A stretch of DNA of 25,170 bases from positions 1 to 25,170 of the forward strand of contig JABXJU010000041.1 in assembly GCA_013375405.1 (NCBI GenBank), in the 5' to 3' direction. Below, piece by piece: positions 22,916 to 25,170 of the stretch. The first letter of the stretch is position 1; each line of letters begins with the position of its first letter. Below the pieces are notes generated by a model. The model made no database searches. It was not told the origin of the DNA and was given only the letters and a program-made list of their open reading frames with translations. This DNA comes from Candidatus Helarchaeota archaeon (lineage in GTDB: Archaea; Asgardarchaeota; Lokiarchaeia; Helarchaeales; HEL-GB-A). A program made the position numbers and the translations under genes.

Positions 22916-24079
22916 TTACACCATCTTCTTTTTACTCGGGAATTTTTTCATTTTTATCAGATAAATTAATCCAATTAGAACTAAACCTAGGCCCAAAAAG
23001 GCGAATTGAAACCCAGGAATTTCGCTAGTAATTTCCCAATTTGGATCATTAGGAAGCGCATCCCACCAATCATAAGTCGGTTCTATTTTCTGAGACCAAA
23101 CCGCGTATTTTACAGATGAATTGAGATTAGCAATGAAGTCTGGTAGAGTTACATTCAATCTGTTAGTCTCCAAAATTCCAATATTCTTCTCCAGCCCAGA
23201 ATCGCCATCTTGCCAATCTATCCCTGTCCAACATTTAGCAAATTCCCCGTTCCACCACCCCTCGGAAGTAAATGAACTGGACGAGATATTATATAAAAAG
23301 GTTCTATTCTCATAAACCCACTTAATTGCATAATTGAGCTTATCATCTCCATCCGTATCGAGAAAAATCCAGGACGTTAAAGCATTGACGAGACTCGTAT
23401 TCCCTGGACTAACCGACCCAAAATATAATGTCATGACTTGACTAACGTTATACCAGACCTCAAGAGTAAGATTAAACCACAAGGTGAAATTCGCCGAATG
23501 CGTGATATTAATATGAATTAAAATCCCCAGCTCCTCGATCGATTTATTATAAAAATCAAGGGGAATTTTAGTCTTACTCGCATTGTTTTCCACTATTGAT
23601 TGATTCTCGAACTTTGCAGGGCTGGTCCAATTGCGAAACTCAATAGCTGAGGTGTTGTATGTTTTATTAGTTAGAAAAGTATATGATACATTTATCAGAT
23701 CTCCAAGCGGAATACTAAAATTATAACTGTAATAGTAATCGATTGTCCCATTTGTATAAGATTTAACTGTTATATTATCGGATTTAACACCATAATCCGT
23801 TTTATTTGCATTCCTAGTAACATTTAATCCCAATAAATCGACCTCCGGTTTCGTCTGCCCATTCGCAATATAACCATACCTAAGTTTTTCTACTTGCCAC
23901 ACATCGTCTGGAGTGTCGGAACCAACTTCCGCTTCCGTTCCAAACTGGATTCCATAATATGCCGCATGACTCTGATTCAAACTCATCGTAAAAATTTGAA
24001 TAGAGACTAAAATACTCAACACCACAAATAATAAGATACGCCGTGAAGATCCGCGCTTATTTCGTCTATTCCGTGTCAT
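22916..24079 (-). CDS. Surface-exposed glycoprotein-like protein with N- and C-terminal membrane segments
   Basis: This 387-residue protein starts with a basic stretch (TRNRRNKRGSSRR) and a hydrophobic segment at about 14-33, a signal peptide or anchor. A long extracellular-type region has many N-x-S/T sequons. A C-terminal membrane helix near 356-380 (FAFLGLGLVLIGLIYLI) is followed by a short basic tail (KMKKFPSKKK). The sequence is rich in Asn, Thr, Tyr and Trp, as in archaeal cell-surface proteins. I recognise no enzyme motif. GAGG lies about 15 bases before the ATG. It is the first gene of a probable two-gene operon with the site-2 protease. Confidence 0.72.
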   Translation of the reverse strand: MTRNRRNKRGSSRRILLFVVLSILVSIQIFTMSLNQSHAAYYGIQFGTEAEVGSDTPDDVWQVEKLRYGYIANGQTKPEVDLLGLNVTRNANKTDYGVKSDNITVKSYTNGTIDYYYSYNFSIPLGDLINVSYTFLTNKTYNTSAIEFRNWTSPAKFENQSIVENNASKTKIPLDFYNKSIEELGILIHINITHSANFTLWFNLTLEVWYNVSQVMTLYFGSVSPGNTSLVNALTSWIFLDTDGDDKLNYAIKWVYENRTFLYNISSSSFTSEGWWNGEFAKCWTGIDWQDGDSGLEKNIGILETNRLNVTLPDFIANLNSSVKYAVWSQKIEPTYDWWDALPNDPNWEITSEIPGFQFAFLGLGLVLIGLIYLIKMKKFPSKKKMV

Positions 24080-24272
24080 TTTCTCTGCGTCCTCGGCTTC
24101 TCATACACATGATCCATAATTGATTGAAGTAATTAAAACTCACTTAAAACTTCTTTGGTATTTTCAATCGCATCGTGAATTTTTTACTTCAATAACGCAT
24201 TGTTAGTATATTACTTTTATTCTAATTAAAGCCCATATTTTACAAATTTTAAACAATAAGAATTTTTGCGAA

Positions 24273-24875
24273 TTAGACATTTGATTTTAACCGGTAGGTC
24301 TTGGAGATTAAAACTTTTGGATATCTTATACGACACATTGGACAAATTTCCCTGTCCATGGATTCCGTCCAAGGTTGAATATGTGTTACATGTGCTAAAT
24401 GTCCATTCCTACAGGTTACCACTTCATCCCCATCTTGAAGGGTTCGCATACAAATCACACAAACCTCTTCATTTGATTCCGCTTGATAAATTTTATCTTC
24501 CTCAGTCACTACATATGATGCCTCTATCTCACTTTCGCTAGATTGTTGCGATTCCTCCTTCCCCAACTTGAAAAAATTAAATTTCATGTTTATTAACGGT
24601 TTCCGCGGGATATTTGCTGTGGCAACTTTCATAATCATATAAATTGCGAAAAGCGGGATGATATCTACAAATGGAATCAGTTCAATCAGAAGAATGAGTG
24701 CATCCACATCATAAAAAAAGACTAATAAGAGAATAAATAAGAGATCAAACCCTAACTCAATCAGATCACCGGTAAATAGGAATAAAAACTGGAAAACAAT
24801 TGTAAATACTTCGTAAATTACGAAAAGAATAATGACGACAGTAGTCGCCCATCCCGTTTGGTTCTTATCTGTCAT
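24273..24875 (-). CDS. Membrane-anchored RING-H2-like zinc-finger protein
   Basis: This 200-residue protein has about three hydrophobic segments (near 11-35, 41-55 and 58-84), then an acidic, serine-rich linker (about 106-137). The C-terminal RING-type finger has ligands C139, C142, C155, H159, H162, H165, C178 and C181 (CVIC, CRNGHLAHVTHIQPW, CPMC). It aligns with the RING-H2 pattern of ubiquitin E3 ligases (C-x2-C, C-x-H, H-x2-C, W, C-P-x-C) except that the sixth ligand is histidine where E3s have cysteine. The IxxPW block is retained. In eukaryotes such proteins transfer ubiquitin at membranes. Asgard archaea encode ubiquitin-like systems, so an E3-like role is possible but inferred. The ATG follows AGGAT closely. 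Confidence 0.75.
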   Translation of the reverse strand: MTDKNQTGWATTVVIILFVIYEVFTIVFQFLFLFTGDLIELGFDLLFILLLVFFYDVDALILLIELIPFVDIIPLFAIYMIMKVATANIPRKPLINMKFNFFKLGKEESQQSSESEIEASYVVTEEDKIYQAESNEEVCVICMRTLQDGDEVVTCRNGHLAHVTHIQPWTESMDREICPMCRIRYPKVLISKTYRLKSNV

Positions 24876-25016
24876 ATCCTATTTAGGGGAAAAGAATCCT
24901 CCCTTAAAAAGTTAAGCCCCCGCCTCCTTTGAGAACTAAAGATTTTAATAATTGAACTCTCATGAAAGAAATTACATAATTAACTTAGTAATAGAAATTT
25001 AAAATAAGAGATAACA

Positions 25017-25170
25017 ATGAATTTAGGCATTTATTTTAAAAAATTTTACCGTCGCAAATCGATATTTCCATTATTATTTGTTCTTATGATTCTCATGGGG
25101 TTATATTGTATTCCATTGAATGTATCTTCTGCTGTTACAACCCCCACTGAAGTCTGGAATCGAAAGTATA
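25017..25170 (+). CDS. Secreted or membrane-anchored protein, truncated by the window edge
   Basis: An ATG at 25017 opens a frame that runs off the right edge after 51 codons. The N-terminus (MNLGIYFKKFYRRK) is basic and is followed by a hydrophobic core of about 18 residues (LLFVLMILMGLYCIPL) and a VSSAVTTP cleavage-like region, a typical Sec signal peptide. The mature part is not visible. A weak AGAG site lies about 8 bases upstream. Confidence 0.55.
   Translation, partial: MNLGIYFKKFYRRKSIFPLLFVLMILMGLYCIPLNVSSAVTTPTEVWNRKY

Overview
The window looks like chromosomal DNA of an archaeon, most likely from the Asgard (Lokiarchaeia-like) group. This is an inference from gene content, not a phylogenetic result. 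The DNA is AT-rich with short leaders and TATA-like boxes. It encodes a tetraether lipid synthase (Tes), a membrane-anchored RING-H2-like protein, a TIR-leucine-rich-repeat protein, a nickel-pincer LarA-family enzyme, an AidB-like acyl-CoA dehydrogenase and a site-2 protease. No rRNA, recognisable tRNA, CRISPR array or transposase was seen.

Layout. Positions 12-914 hold a charged hypothetical protein. From 1026 to 5952 the minus strand carries a probable lipid-modification cluster: Tes, then two paralogous cobalamin-binding-type radical SAM proteins that could be GDGT ring synthase (GrsA/B)-like. Positions 6259-9651 hold a small membrane protein, LarA and the acyl-CoA dehydrogenase, with an inverted repeat just upstream of the larA TATA-like box. 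Positions 9964-11994 encode a long protein with four near-identical zinc-ribbon repeats around a PD-(D/E)XK-type nuclease domain. Positions 12092-12292 look like a promoter plus an unannotated structured RNA in a GC-richer stretch, followed by a membrane/TPR-like gene.

Positions 13182-14725 hold a tiny ORF and a HEAT-like gene interrupted by an in-frame TGA, facing away from the TIR-LRR gene at 14975-16882. A 150-base remnant of a second acyl-CoA dehydrogenase gene follows. Positions 17178-18041 encode two membrane proteins, the second only 38 residues long. A metallophosphoesterase comes next, then an overlapping Fe-S/FAD oxidoreductase pair of the lactate/glycolate dehydrogenase type (19009-21592). 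The minus strand then carries a cell-surface protein plus site-2 protease operon (21650-24079) and the RING-H2-like protein. The window ends inside a secreted-protein gene.

How the parts may work together. Tes and its two neighbours would remodel the archaeal membrane. LarA (2-hydroxyacid racemisation or epimerisation), the FAD/Fe-S pair (2-hydroxyacid oxidation) and the acyl-CoA dehydrogenase suggest organic-acid use. The TIR-LRR, HEAT-like and zinc-ribbon/nuclease genes form an accessory region (about 9.9-17 kb) with signs of gene decay and altered base composition. The best candidates for new biology are the lipid cluster, the RING variant, the TIR-LRR protein, the zinc-ribbon nuclease and the candidate RNA.
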